Shown: piece after piece, positions 6,744 to 15,034 of the stretch
Layout: the number at the start of each line of letters is the position of its first letter
Position numbering within the stretch: the stretch's first letter is position 1
Origin: Bog-375 sp049698695
GTDB taxonomy: Bacteria; Acidobacteriota; Terriglobia; Bryobacterales; Bryobacteraceae
Assembly (NCBI GenBank): GCA_049698695.1
Contig: JBAVYH010000095.1
Coordinates: 33,114-97,113 of the forward strand
Direction of reading: 5' to 3'
DNA length: 64,000 nucleotides
The notes under the pieces: generated by a model
Told to the model about the DNA's origin: nothing
Databases searched by the model: none
Seen by the model: only the letters and a program-made list of their open reading frames with translations
Position numbers and translations under genes: made by a program

Positions 6744-9464
6744 TCATTTGGGGGCCGGTCCCCGAACAACTTGAACGAAGGCCTCGGGGCGAATCCACTT
6801 TTCAAAGGCTGCCCGGACCTGCTGCGCCGAGAGCGCATAATAGCGTTGCGCGGCGCGGATGGGTTCATCGAGCGGCAGGCCGACCAGAGCCCGGGCCAGA
6901 AAGCCGCTGGCCACGTCATCCTCGCTCGATTCGCTCATGGTGATTTGCCGCAGCAGCAGGGCCTTGGCTTGCTGAAGCTCGGCCGCAGTCACATCGGTGG
7001 TGCGCATGGCGGCGAGGTCCCGCTCCACCAGCAGCCGCGCCTTCGAGACGTTGTCCGGATCGCAACCGTAAGTGACCGAATACGTCGCCCGCGTTTCGGT
7101 GGCGCGCAAGGCGTTGTCCACGTTGTAAACGTAGCCGGTCTTCTGCCGCAGATCCCGATACAGGCGGGTTGCGTAGAAGCCGCCGCCCAGCACGTTATTG
7201 CCAAGCTGCAGGGCATAGTAGTCGGGATCGAAGCGATTCATCGCCACTTCCTGGGCGAGCTCGACCGAATCCTGCACCTGGGTCGGATCCGGCACGTTCA
7301 CGGCAGCCGGACTGTTCGGAGGCACTGCGGGAAGAGTCACCGTGGGTTTGGCTCCCGTGTTCTTCCACCCGCCGAACCATTTCTCGAACACCGGCCGGGC
7401 TTCCTCGGGCGTGATGTCGCCGATCACCGCGATGGTGGTCATGTCGGGGCGAAATACTCTCCCGTAATAGGATTTGATGTCGGCAAGCGTCACGGACGAG
7501 ACCGATTGCGGCGTCGCTTCCCGCAGGGCCGGGTCGTTCTTCGGCAGCAGCGCGGACTCTAAAGCGCGGTGCGCGCGGTACTGCGGGCTGGCAAGCGTGC
7601 CGGCGACGATTTGCGCCACCTGCCCGCGCACAATCTTGAACGCATCCGGCGGCAGCGCGGGGTGGAGTTCGTTGTCCGCCAGCAATTCCACGCCTTTGGC
7701 GAAGTCCTGCTTGAGGACCTTCAGATTGAAGGCGGCGCCGCCGGTTTCCGAGGCGGCGATATCGTCCAGCGCTTTTTGGAAGGCGAGCCGGTCGCGGGTC
7801 TCGGTCCCGTAGGTGAACAATTCCGCGAGCACGTCATCGTCGCCATCCTGGCCGGGTGGAGTCTGCAAATCCGGCTCGTGTTTGACGGAACCGATCACGG
7901 TGACCGTCGGGCTGGCCTTTTCCGTTTGCACGATCAGGCGCAAGCCGTTCGAAAGAGTCATATCGGCGGGACGCGCGGGCACTTCCGGCACTTTCAACCT
8001 CTTCACCGAGGCTTCCGCCCAAGCGGGCAAGGCAACGGGCTTGGTGGGCGCCGCCGTGGTCGCTTCAGCGCCGCCAAAACCCTTGCCGGCGACCGGCGCG
8101 CCGGAGGCCGACGGTTTCAGCGTGGCGACCACCGCCGTGTTTACCGACAGGTAGGCCTTCGCCACCCGGTTTACATCGGCCAGCGTAACCTTCTTCATCG
8201 CTTCGACAAGGTCGTCGGGCGACTGGCGGCCTTCGTCGGCCAGCGCCTGCGACCAAACTGCGGCGAGATCCGAAATGGAGTTTCGTTGAAACTCGGCGTC
8301 GGCGATTTCACCTTTTTTGGCCGCGTCCACCAGCTCCGCGGGCACGCCCTTCGCCGCGTAGCCCGCCAGGATGGCTTTCATTTCCGCGGTAATGGGCGCC
8401 GGGTCGGCCGCCGCCGGCACTGCGGCCAGCGCAAAACCGACGCTGGCTTTCGGATACGTTTCGGCCACGCCGAATTCCGTTCCCAGCGCCTTGCCGAGAG
8501 GCACCAGGCCATAAAGATCGGCGCGCTGGCTGCCGATAACATCGCTCAGAATCCGCACCGCGGCAAAGTCGGGGCTGGAGGTCCCGGGCATGCGGAAAGC
8601 CACAAATACCAGCTCGTAGGGCAGATTGCTATCGAGCGTGAAGCTGTCCGCCTTGACCGGCGGCAAGTGGATCTCCGGCCGCGCCGGAAGCGGCTTTCGC
8701 TGGATGGGCCCGTACAATTGTTTGACCTTAGCCAGGGCCGACGCCGGGTCCACGTCGCCCGTGATCAGCAGAATTGCGTTGTTCGGCGCGTACCAATCGC
8801 CATAAAACTTCTTGAGCATGGCGGCCGTGGTCGCATCGAACGAAGCCCTTGTGCCGAGCGCATCGTGCGCATACGGCGTGCCGGAGAAGAGGTCTTCGTT
8901 GAGGCGGGTAACGAATTTGTAGGTGGGATTCGACAAGTCGCGCGAAACCTCCTGCTCGATAGCTCCGCGCTCTTCCGCCCATTGCTCCTGCGAGTCCTCG
9001 ACGTCCTGCATGCAGGCCGAATCCAGTCGCAGCGCGACTTCCAGATCCTGGGCCGGGACGGTTACGAAATACTGAGTGATGGTCTGCTGCGTATCGGCGT
9101 TCTGGCGTCCGCCCAGTTCGGCATAGATGGCCGCGATCTGATCCGCGCTCAGCCCCTCGCATCCGCGAAACGCCATGTGCTCCTGAGCGTGGGCCATCCC
9201 GGGGAAGCCCGCGGGCGTTTCGTCACCGCCCGCCAGGTAGTTCTCCTCCACCGTGACCACCGGCGCCAGCGGATCCCGCACAATCACCACGCGCAGACCG
9301 TTCTCCAGCGTCGCCCGCACGGCGGAATCGCGCGTCTGCTCCTCGGCCGGGGCCGCGCCCGCGATCATCGCCAGAAGAATCGTCAAAAGAATTCGGCGTA
9401 GACCTCGAAAGCCCATCGTGCGATGGAAAGAACGGTAGTGCGATTTCGGCGATGCGATATTCAT
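6744..9464 (-). CDS. Exported M16 family zinc metallopeptidase (two-domain, insulinase/pitrilysin-like)
   Basis: About 906 residues when started at the ATG at 9464; upstream ATG/start codons at 9473 and 9512 and a downstream ATG at 9416 that places the signal peptide first are all possible, and none has a clear ribosome site. A hydrophobic export signal (RRILLTILLAMIAGAAPA) precedes the mature protein. The inverted zinc motif HxxEH is present (HAQEH, H92/E95/H96 in this numbering), with the downstream Glu in the EERGAIEQEV helix. The second M16 domain lacks the motif, as usual for the non-catalytic half. Such proteins degrade peptides in the periplasm or act in outer-membrane peptide processing. 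Confidence 0.9.
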   Translation of the reverse strand: MNIASPKSHYRSFHRTMGFRGLRRILLTILLAMIAGAAPAEEQTRDSAVRATLENGLRVVIVRDPLAPVVTVEENYLAGGDETPAGFPGMAHAQEHMAFRGCEGLSADQIAAIYAELGGRQNADTQQTITQYFVTVPAQDLEVALRLDSACMQDVEDSQEQWAEERGAIEQEVSRDLSNPTYKFVTRLNEDLFSGTPYAHDALGTRASFDATTAAMLKKFYGDWYAPNNAILLITGDVDPASALAKVKQLYGPIQRKPLPARPEIHLPPVKADSFTLDSNLPYELVFVAFRMPGTSSPDFAAVRILSDVIGSQRADLYGLVPLGKALGTEFGVAETYPKASVGFALAAVPAAADPAPITAEMKAILAGYAAKGVPAELVDAAKKGEIADAEFQRNSISDLAAVWSQALADEGRQSPDDLVEAMKKVTLADVNRVAKAYLSVNTAVVATLKPSASGAPVAGKGFGGAEATTAAPTKPVALPAWAEASVKRLKVPEVPARPADMTLSNGLRLIVQTEKASPTVTVIGSVKHEPDLQTPPGQDGDDDVLAELFTYGTETRDRLAFQKALDDIAASETGGAAFNLKVLKQDFAKGVELLADNELHPALPPDAFKIVRGQVAQIVAGTLASPQYRAHRALESALLPKNDPALREATPQSVSSVTLADIKSYYGRVFRPDMTTIAVIGDITPEEARPVFEKWFGGWKNTGAKPTVTLPAVPPNSPAAVNVPDPTQVQDSVELAQEVAMNRFDPDYYALQLGNNVLGGGFYATRLYRDLRQKTGYVYNVDNALRATETRATYSVTYGCDPDNVSKARLLVERDLAAMRTTDVTAAELQQAKALLLRQITMSESSEDDVASGFLARALVGLPLDEPIRAAQRYYALSAQQVRAAFEKWIRPEAFVQVVRGPAPK

Positions 9465-9794
9465 AGTCACCATTATCTGCCGCCGAGCCGCAGGAAAAAC
9501 CTGGTACTGCAAGTCTGACGCTGAAAAGGGTAATGGCGTAATTGGTTACTGCCCCGAGTCTTAGCCACGCCCTGAGTCACCCCGCCCAGTCCGGCAGTTG
9601 CCTTGGGTTGTGGGAAAGGCGCAGGTCATGTTCCTCTGCACAGTGACAGGGTCGGTGCGGAGGCTCAGTCAATTCAGTTCAGGCTGACCACGATTTTCAC
9701 CGTGGGCCATGTTCACCAGCGCGCCAGCGGAGCAACGGTCGCCTGCTGGCCTGGGTTTTTCGGCTCTTCAGGTTTTTCAGGGACTTTGGCCTGG
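9465..9794. other. Intergenic stretch without a recognised gene
   Basis: About 330 bases separate the M16 peptidase start from the 3' end of the RDD gene. Short open frames here have poor codon composition and no homology I recognise. I see no tRNA, no terminator with a T run and no long repeat. Promoter elements for the peptidase are presumably in the proximal part, but no convincing -35/-10 pair was found. Confidence 0.5.
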
Positions 9795-10616
9795 TCAATG
9801 CCGATCTCTCGGACGGATTCCAGGCAGCTGCCCTGTCCACCCAGGAACGATGGAGAATCCTCCCAGGACGAGCCAACCGCCGCCAAGAATCGAAAGGGCC
9901 AAGCTCTCAGATGCCGAGCAAACGTCTCGGTTGATACACGCGGAGCTCACAAGAGTGCCGGCAATAATCCCTAAAAATACAAGAAGTAGGACATTGTAGA
10001 TCAGCGTGACGACAATTCGCCGGACGCGGCTGGCTGGTCGACCAGTCGGGTCTTGTGCCGGTTTGAAATGATCAACTTCGGCGGCAATCAGCGGATCGCG
10101 GATTATAACCCGCGCTCCGGCTAATAAATCGTGGAGACCCTGGGCTCTGCTGGTTACAAACATGAAGACAAACACGGGAATGCCGAAGATTTCCTTTACA
10201 ACGGATCGGACTGCAGCTCTCCAGAAGGGAAGATTGTCATTACTCCGCGCACATACGATCCGGATGTTGCTCCTTTGATGACCAAAGGTCCCGCCGTAGC
10301 GAGCAACCATGAAGGGCTCGTAACCAAGAATCGCCGCAAGGATGACAACAAACACCGCGATCCGGCCCCCAACACTGTTTTCGAGAAGAATACCTGCCAC
10401 GAGGCCCCCAATGACAAACAGCCCTAGGCAACAGCCGAGATCGATGCGGAGGGCGCGGAACCGCAGTCCGAGTGCAGCACAGTGAACAGGCTCGGCGTTT
10501 TTGGGCGCAATTGGGGACGGAACTGCGTGACTTGTCTCGATGGCTTTTACTCCTTGGTGCCTTCCTTCAAGGTAACGCAAACTCATCCACCAGTTCGCGC
10601 ATGTGACTGCCGGCAT
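9795..10616 (-). CDS. RDD family membrane protein
   Basis: A 273-residue polytopic protein with the RDD domain in its first two thirds: the first helix carries the RFRALRIDLG Arg/Asp signature, the second transmembrane segment follows (VFVVILAAILGYEPFMVA), and the C-terminal part of the domain has LHDLLAGARVI. A fourth hydrophobic segment (VVTLIYNVLLLVFLGIIAG) and a fifth lie after it. RDD proteins are proposed transporters or membrane helpers, and some act in Na+/H+ exchange; no substrate can be assigned here. The start is uncertain: the first 45 residues show no conservation pattern, and the true start may be further in. Confidence 0.75.
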   Translation of the reverse strand: MPAVTCANWWMSLRYLEGRHQGVKAIETSHAVPSPIAPKNAEPVHCAALGLRFRALRIDLGCCLGLFVIGGLVAGILLENSVGGRIAVFVVILAAILGYEPFMVARYGGTFGHQRSNIRIVCARSNDNLPFWRAAVRSVVKEIFGIPVFVFMFVTSRAQGLHDLLAGARVIIRDPLIAAEVDHFKPAQDPTGRPASRVRRIVVTLIYNVLLLVFLGIIAGTLVSSACINRDVCSASESLALSILGGGWLVLGGFSIVPGWTGQLPGIRPRDRH

Positions 10617-10679
10617 CCATTCCCTTTTTGAGGGCCACGTCCAGCGGCGCCCCTTTCCTCCCGTGCTACACTGCCTCTC

Positions 10680-10814
10680 ATGCCGGAGCTTCGCGAGGTG
10701 CCGGATTCGCCGCCGCCGTTTCTGGGTAGCTGGCGGCGCGTCTACATCGCCGTGCTCGTCTACTTGGCGGGCGTGATTCTGGCAGCCTACTTCTTCTCGC
10801 GTGCCTACCGATGA
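10680..10814 (+). CDS. 44-residue single-pass membrane peptide, candidate symporter accessory protein
   Basis: This small ORF reads MPELREVPDSPPPF, then a Trp-Arg-Arg hinge, then one hydrophobic helix (VYIAVLVYLAGVILAAYFF) and a basic end (SRAYR). Its TGA overlaps the ATG of the symporter by four bases (ATGA at 10811-10814), so it is translationally coupled to it. Short one-helix proteins encoded just ahead of sodium:solute symporters are a known pattern, and this one fits by position and topology. The function as an accessory subunit is inferred. Confidence 0.78.
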   Translation: MPELREVPDSPPPFLGSWRRVYIAVLVYLAGVILAAYFFSRAYR

Positions 10815-12517
10815 GAGCGCTGGATTGGGTGGTCCTGCTCGCCTCGCTGGTCTCCATCGTCGCTTACGGCCTGTACCGCAGCCGCGGCAGCAACACGGTG
10901 GACCGCTACCTGCTCGCCGGCAAGACCATGCCGTGGTGGGCCATGGCGCTTTCCATCATGGCCACCCAGGCCAGCGCCATCACGTTCATCTCCACCACCG
11001 GCCAGTCCTACGTGGATGGTATGCGCTTCGTGCAGGCGTACTTTGGCCTGCCGATTGCCATGGTCGTCATCTGCGCTACCGTGGTGCCGGTGTTTTATCG
11101 CGCCCGCGTCTACACGGCGTATGAGTACCTGGAAAACCGGTTCGACGCCAAGACCCGCGCGCTGGCGAGCGTCATCTTTCTCTGCCAGCGCGGCCTCTCC
11201 GCAGGGCTCACCATCTACGCGCCGGCCATCGTACTCTCGGTAATTCTGGGATGGCCGGAGCGCGCTACCACTCTGCTGATGGGCGCAACCGTGGTTACTT
11301 ACACCGTGATCGGCGGCATCAAGGCCGTCACTTGGTCGGACGTGCAGCAGATGTGCGTCATTTTCCTCGGCCTGTGGATTGCGCTCATCACCGTCATCGT
11401 GCTGCTGCCGCACTCGGTCTCGTTCGGCGACGCGGTGTATCTGGCCGGCGCCGCCGGCCGCCTCAATGCCGTCACCACCAATTTCGACTGGAACGACCGT
11501 TTCAATATCTGGAGCGGCCTGATCGGCAGCACGTTCCTGTTTCTGTCCTATTTCGGCTGCGACCAGTCGCAGGTGCAGCGCTATCTCACCGGCCGCTCCA
11601 TCGCCGAAAGCCGGCTCAGCCTGCTGTTCAACGCCGTGGCCAAGATCCCGATGCAGTTCTTCATTCTCTTCATCGGCGCCATGGTGTTCGTCTTCTACGT
11701 GTTCGTCCAGCCGCCAGTGCTGTTCCAGCACGCCGAGCTCGAGCGCATCGCGCAGGTAAGCGAGTTTCACGGCGTCGAGGCCCGGTATCATGAGGCGTTC
11801 GAACGGCGCCGGGATGCCGCCTTGGCGCTGGCCCAGGCGCATCGCGCCGGCGACGGCGCAGCGCACGCACGCAGCCTCGCCGATTACCGCGGCGCGCAGC
11901 AGTCGCTCGATGCCGCCCGCGCCACCGCTGCGCGCCTGGTGTCGGAAAACGGCGGCGAGCAGGATTTCAGCGACACCAATTACATCTTCCTCTCGTTTGT
12001 AACGCGCTACCTGCCGGTTGGCATCGTGGGACTGGTGATTGCTGTGATCTTTGCCGCCACCATGTCCGCCAGCTCGGGCGAAATCAACTCGCTCGCCACT
12101 GTCACCGTGGTGGATCTGTACCGCCGGCATTTTCGCCGCAGCGCCAGCGACCATCATTATGTGACGGCCTCGCGCTGGGCCACCTTGTTCTGGGGCGCGT
12201 ATGCGGTCGCGTTCGCCGGCTGGGGCAGGAAGCTCGGATCGCTGATCGTGGCCGTCAACGTGGTGGGATCGCTGTTCTACGGCTCGCTGCTCGGCTGTTT
12301 CGTGGTGGCGTTCGCCTTTCGCAGGGTCGGCGGCACGGCGGTATTTCTGGGCATGCTGGCGGGCGAGGCCGCCATTTTCTGGGCATTCCTTTGGGGCAAC
12401 ATTTCCTATCTCTGGTACAACGTGATCGGCTGCGTGGTGGTGGTCGCGGTGGCGCTGGCTCTGACGTGGCTCGCGCCTGCGGCTTTCGCGAGGCCTAGTA
12501 GCCCGGCAGCGCGATGA
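10811..12517 (+). CDS. Sodium:solute symporter (SSS family)
   Basis: A 568-residue transporter with about 13 transmembrane helices. Family features include the N-terminal RSRGSNTVDRYLLAGKTMPWW segment (split here only for length), SAITFISTTGQSY in helix 2, and GGIKAVTWSDVQQ. A charged cytoplasmic loop at about residues 305-385 (AELERIAQVSEFHGVEARY onward) is predicted helical and is typical of one SSS subgroup. The substrate is not determined; sugars or organic acids are usual. It is coupled to the 44-residue membrane peptide upstream. Its 3' end is part of a segment duplicated 560 bp downstream. Confidence 0.9.
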   Translation: MRALDWVVLLASLVSIVAYGLYRSRGSNTVDRYLLAGKTMPWWAMALSIMATQASAITFISTTGQSYVDGMRFVQAYFGLPIAMVVICATVVPVFYRARVYTAYEYLENRFDAKTRALASVIFLCQRGLSAGLTIYAPAIVLSVILGWPERATTLLMGATVVTYTVIGGIKAVTWSDVQQMCVIFLGLWIALITVIVLLPHSVSFGDAVYLAGAAGRLNAVTTNFDWNDRFNIWSGLIGSTFLFLSYFGCDQSQVQRYLTGRSIAESRLSLLFNAVAKIPMQFFILFIGAMVFVFYVFVQPPVLFQHAELERIAQVSEFHGVEARYHEAFERRRDAALALAQAHRAGDGAAHARSLADYRGAQQSLDAARATAARLVSENGGEQDFSDTNYIFLSFVTRYLPVGIVGLVIAVIFAATMSASSGEINSLATVTVVDLYRRHFRRSASDHHYVTASRWATLFWGAYAVAFAGWGRKLGSLIVAVNVVGSLFYGSLLGCFVVAFAFRRVGGTAVFLGMLAGEAAIFWAFLWGNISYLWYNVIGCVVVVAVALALTWLAPAAFARPSSPAAR

Positions 12518-12525
12518 TCCCCGCT
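12440..12525. repeat. Duplicated gene-junction segment, copy 1
   Basis: These 86 bases align without gaps to 13001-13086 with about 66 of 86 identical by eye. On the plus strand both copies encode the same tail (VVAVALALT, then LAP.AFA, SSP and a stop). On the minus strand both encode an AGIIAL.GY segment, which in copy 2 is the real DedA C-terminus. The segment therefore carries both ends of a symporter/DedA convergent junction. Confidence 0.75.
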
Positions 12526-12633
12526 AGAAACCGCACCGGCCAGACAACGCCATCCTGCGGCCGACCTCCGTTACGTAGCCGGTCACCGAATTTCCGTGGA
12601 CGACAGAAGAACTCGCGACGGCTGCGGACCGAA

Positions 12634-12981
12634 CTACTCCAATGCGGCAACCAAGGCATCAAGATCGGCTTCAGCCGGCCCTTTTGGAAGCGGGAATTTT
12701 GCTGCCACCTCGAAGACCTCGTCCTGCAAGGTGCTTCCATTTCGCCATCGGTCCAATCGACCTCGTCGCAATAAAGCCTGGATAAGCGCCAGCCGAAACG
12801 ATACGGCAAGCGGGTCAGCTTTCGGCCCGCACAGACCGGCCACCATGCTCAAACTGAGTGATCTTTGGGCTTGCGCTTGACTTGGCTCGGACGCCATAAA
12901 GGACCACACACGCCTCAGGTCCTCAACGCGGACCGCTGGCACAGGCCTAGCAAGGAATGCATTGAAGGCCGATTCCGACAC
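12634..12981 (-). CDS. Hypothetical protein lying between the duplicated junctions
   Basis: About 115 residues if started at the GTG at 12981, which sits 7 nt after a perfect TATAAT box; the longest frame (from 13053) would run into the duplicated segment and the DedA gene, so the shorter start is preferred. The sequence is helical and Arg/Ala/Leu-rich (SESAFNAFLARP, QRSLSLSMVAGLCGP, LALIQALLRRGRLDRW) and ends in an acidic helix. No family is recognised. It may be a small inserted gene between the two copies of the repeat. An unconserved frame remains possible. Confidence 0.45.
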   Translation of the reverse strand: MSESAFNAFLARPVPAVRVEDLRRVWSFMASEPSQAQAQRSLSLSMVAGLCGPKADPLAVSFRLALIQALLRRGRLDRWRNGSTLQDEVFEVAAKFPLPKGPAEADLDALVAALE

Positions 12982-12987
12982 ACGGCT

Positions 12988-12993
12988 ATTATA
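12988..12993 (-). promoter_or_regulatory. Candidate -10 box for the orphan ORF
   Basis: A perfect TATAAT on the minus strand stands 7 nt before the GTG at 12981, a spacing that would give a leaderless or nearly leaderless mRNA. No good -35 was identified, so this is only suggestive. Confidence 0.35.
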
Positions 12994-13000
12994 CCCGTGG

Positions 13001-13086
13001 GTGGTGGCGGTGGCACTGGCTCTTACCCGCCTCGCGCCCGGCGCCTTCGCCAAATCCAGTAGCCCGCCAGGGCGATGATGCCTGCC
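13001..13086. repeat. Duplicated gene-junction segment, copy 2
   Basis: The partner of 12440-12525, about 77% identical. Here the minus strand is the genuine end of the dedA gene (AGIIALAGYWIW then an Arg-rich tail). The plus strand still encodes a symporter-like C-terminus with a stop codon, although no symporter gene leads into it. Copy 2 therefore looks like the ancestral junction partner of dedA, and copy 1 the one now attached to the intact symporter. Confidence 0.75.
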
Positions 13087-13619
13087 AGCGTCAGGTAGAC
13101 CAGGTAGTGGTGGATGTTGCGCTCCACCGCCTCCCAGCGGTCGCCGAGGAAGTAGCCCAGCGACAGAAACGCCGAAACCCAGAGGCAGCCGCCGCTGTAC
13201 GCGAACAGCGCGAATTGCGGCGCCTCCAGGTCACTCATGCCGGCCGCATATGCCGTGAGGTGCCTTACACCGGGAATGAAATAGCCGAAGGTGAGACTCC
13301 AATGGCCGGCCCTGCGGAACCAGGCGTGCGCCCTTTCCACGTGTTCCTCGCGGATGCGCACATACCGGCCGTAACGATGAATCAGCTTGAGTCCGAACGT
13401 GCGGCCCAGCACATAGCTGATGGTGATGCCGCAACTGCTGCCGGCGAACGCCGCGGCGAACGCCAGCGGCCAGCGGAAAGTGCCGCGGAACACCAGGTAT
13501 CCCGTGAAGGTCAGCAGCGTCTCATCCGGCACCGGCAAGCCGACAATCCCCAGCATCAGCAGGCCGATGATGGCCGCGTAACCGTACTCGGTGATCCATG
13601 CCAGGATTTGTTGTTCCAT
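13023..13619 (-). CDS. DedA family (VTT domain) membrane protein
   Basis: A 198-residue polytopic protein with the DedA/VTT layout: the LPVPDETLLTFTGYLVFRG segment near residue 28, the SCGITISYVLGRTFG helix, and the FGYFIPGVRHLTAYAAGMS re-entrant region with its conserved Arg. DedA proteins scramble phospholipids or recycle the undecaprenyl-phosphate carrier and support membrane homeostasis. It ends in a basic tail (RRRRARGG). Its start is 33 bp from the stop of glgC on the same strand, so co-transcription with glgC is possible. The 3' end lies in the duplicated segment. Confidence 0.9.
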   Translation of the reverse strand: MEQQILAWITEYGYAAIIGLLMLGIVGLPVPDETLLTFTGYLVFRGTFRWPLAFAAAFAGSSCGITISYVLGRTFGLKLIHRYGRYVRIREEHVERAHAWFRRAGHWSLTFGYFIPGVRHLTAYAAGMSDLEAPQFALFAYSGGCLWVSAFLSLGYFLGDRWEAVERNIHHYLVYLTLAGIIALAGYWIWRRRRARGG

Positions 13620-13651
13620 CGGGAGCGCGCGGCCTCGGGCGTGGGACCGAG

Positions 13652-14905
13652 TTAAAGCACCAGCGCGGAGATCTCCACGGGCGTCCGCTCACCCGCTACT
13701 ACCACGATGCCGCTTTCGGTGACGTGATGGGACTGGCGGTCGTGTTCCAGATCGTAGCCAATTTGGGCGTCCTCCGGCACGCGGACGTTCTTGTCCAGAA
13801 TGGCCCGCCGCACCCTGGCCCGCCGGCCTATATCGCAGTTGTCCAGAATCACACACTCATCCACGATCGCGCCCGAATGTACGCGCACGCCACGCGACAG
13901 GATGGAGTTGCGCACCATCCCGCCCGACAAAATGCAACCGCCGGAAACGATGCTGTCGATGGCCTGCCCGCGGCGGTTCTCTTCGTCAAAAGTGAACTTG
14001 GCCGGCGGGTCGGGATAGCTGGCGCTGCGCAGCGGCCACCCGGGGTTGTAGAGGTTGAGCGCGGGGATCACGGTCCGCAGGTCCATATTGGCTTCGTAGT
14101 AGGCCTCGATGGTTCCTACGTCGCGCCAATAGGGCTCGGAGTCGGCCGGTTCGCCGGGAATGCGGTTGTCCTGGAAATCGTAGGCGTAGATCTGCGCGTT
14201 GCCGGCCAGCTTGGGCAGGATGTCGCGCCCGAAATCGTGGCTGCTGGCTTCCTCCGCCGCGTCTTCGACAAGCAGGCGGAGCAGGCTGCGCGTGGAAAAG
14301 ATGTAATTGCCCATGGAGGCGAGCACGCGCGTGTCGTCGCCCGGCATGGTCGGCGCCGTGGGGTTTTTCTCGTGGAACGCCAGAATGCGGCCGGCCTCAT
14401 TGACTTCGATGACGCCGAACTCGGAAGCGTGCCGTTTGTCGACCGGGATGGCGGCCACGGTGACCTCGGCGCCTTTGTCCAGGTGGTAGTCGAGCATGTT
14501 GTTGAGGTTCATCCGGTAGATGTGGTCGGCGCCGAAGATGACCACCGCGTCCGGCTCCGCCTGCTCCACCAGGTTGATGTTCTGATAGATGGCGTCGGCA
14601 GTGCCCTGGTACCAGGTCTCGCCGGGAGACCTCATTTGCGCCGGCACCGGAATGATGAATTGCGATTTCAGCAGGGTGCCGAACTGCCAGCCTTCGCTCA
14701 GGTGCTGCAATAGCGACTGGCTGCGGAACTGGGTCAACACGTAGATCGAGTAGATGCCCGAATTGATGAAGTTGCTGAGCACGAAGTCGATGATGCGATA
14801 CTTGCCTCCGAACGGAACGGCCGGTTTGGCCCGTTCCTTGGTCAGCGGATAGAGCCGCGTTCCTTTGCCGCCGGCCAGCACGATGCCCAACACCCGTACG
14901 CGCAT
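13652..14905 (-). CDS. glgC: Glucose-1-phosphate adenylyltransferase
   Basis: A 417-residue ADP-glucose pyrophosphorylase that makes ADP-glucose from ATP and glucose 1-phosphate for glycogen synthesis in the cytoplasm. The nucleotide-binding signature is near the N-terminus (LAGGKGTRLYPLTKERAKPA), followed by KYRIIDFVLSNFINSG and the substrate region GTADAIYQN. The C-terminal left-handed beta-helix (SGGCILSGGMVRNSILSRG) is complete. The length matches the family. The ATG at 14905 directly precedes the fold and is preferred over the one at 14917. No other glycogen genes are nearby. Confidence 0.95.
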   Translation of the reverse strand: MRVRVLGIVLAGGKGTRLYPLTKERAKPAVPFGGKYRIIDFVLSNFINSGIYSIYVLTQFRSQSLLQHLSEGWQFGTLLKSQFIIPVPAQMRSPGETWYQGTADAIYQNINLVEQAEPDAVVIFGADHIYRMNLNNMLDYHLDKGAEVTVAAIPVDKRHASEFGVIEVNEAGRILAFHEKNPTAPTMPGDDTRVLASMGNYIFSTRSLLRLLVEDAAEEASSHDFGRDILPKLAGNAQIYAYDFQDNRIPGEPADSEPYWRDVGTIEAYYEANMDLRTVIPALNLYNPGWPLRSASYPDPPAKFTFDEENRRGQAIDSIVSGGCILSGGMVRNSILSRGVRVHSGAIVDECVILDNCDIGRRARVRRAILDKNVRVPEDAQIGYDLEHDRQSHHVTESGIVVVAGERTPVEISALVL

Positions 14906-15034
14906 AGTCTTGACCAAAGCCCTATTTTTTCAGGCAAGTGCCGGGAATTGCAAGGCAAATCTGCGAGGCTGGCCCGCCGCCTAAAGTAATCCGCCGCTCC
15001 ACCGATAGATTCATTGGCGTAACGCATTGGTTCA

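Noticed and set aside
7569..9401. 610-codon plus-strand frame opposite the M16 gene
   Set aside because: Shadow frame. The minus strand has the HxxEH zinc motif and signal peptide.
9603..9999. Short plus-strand frames near the RDD gene
   Set aside because: No ribosome site, unlikely composition, and they overlap the antisense RDD gene end.
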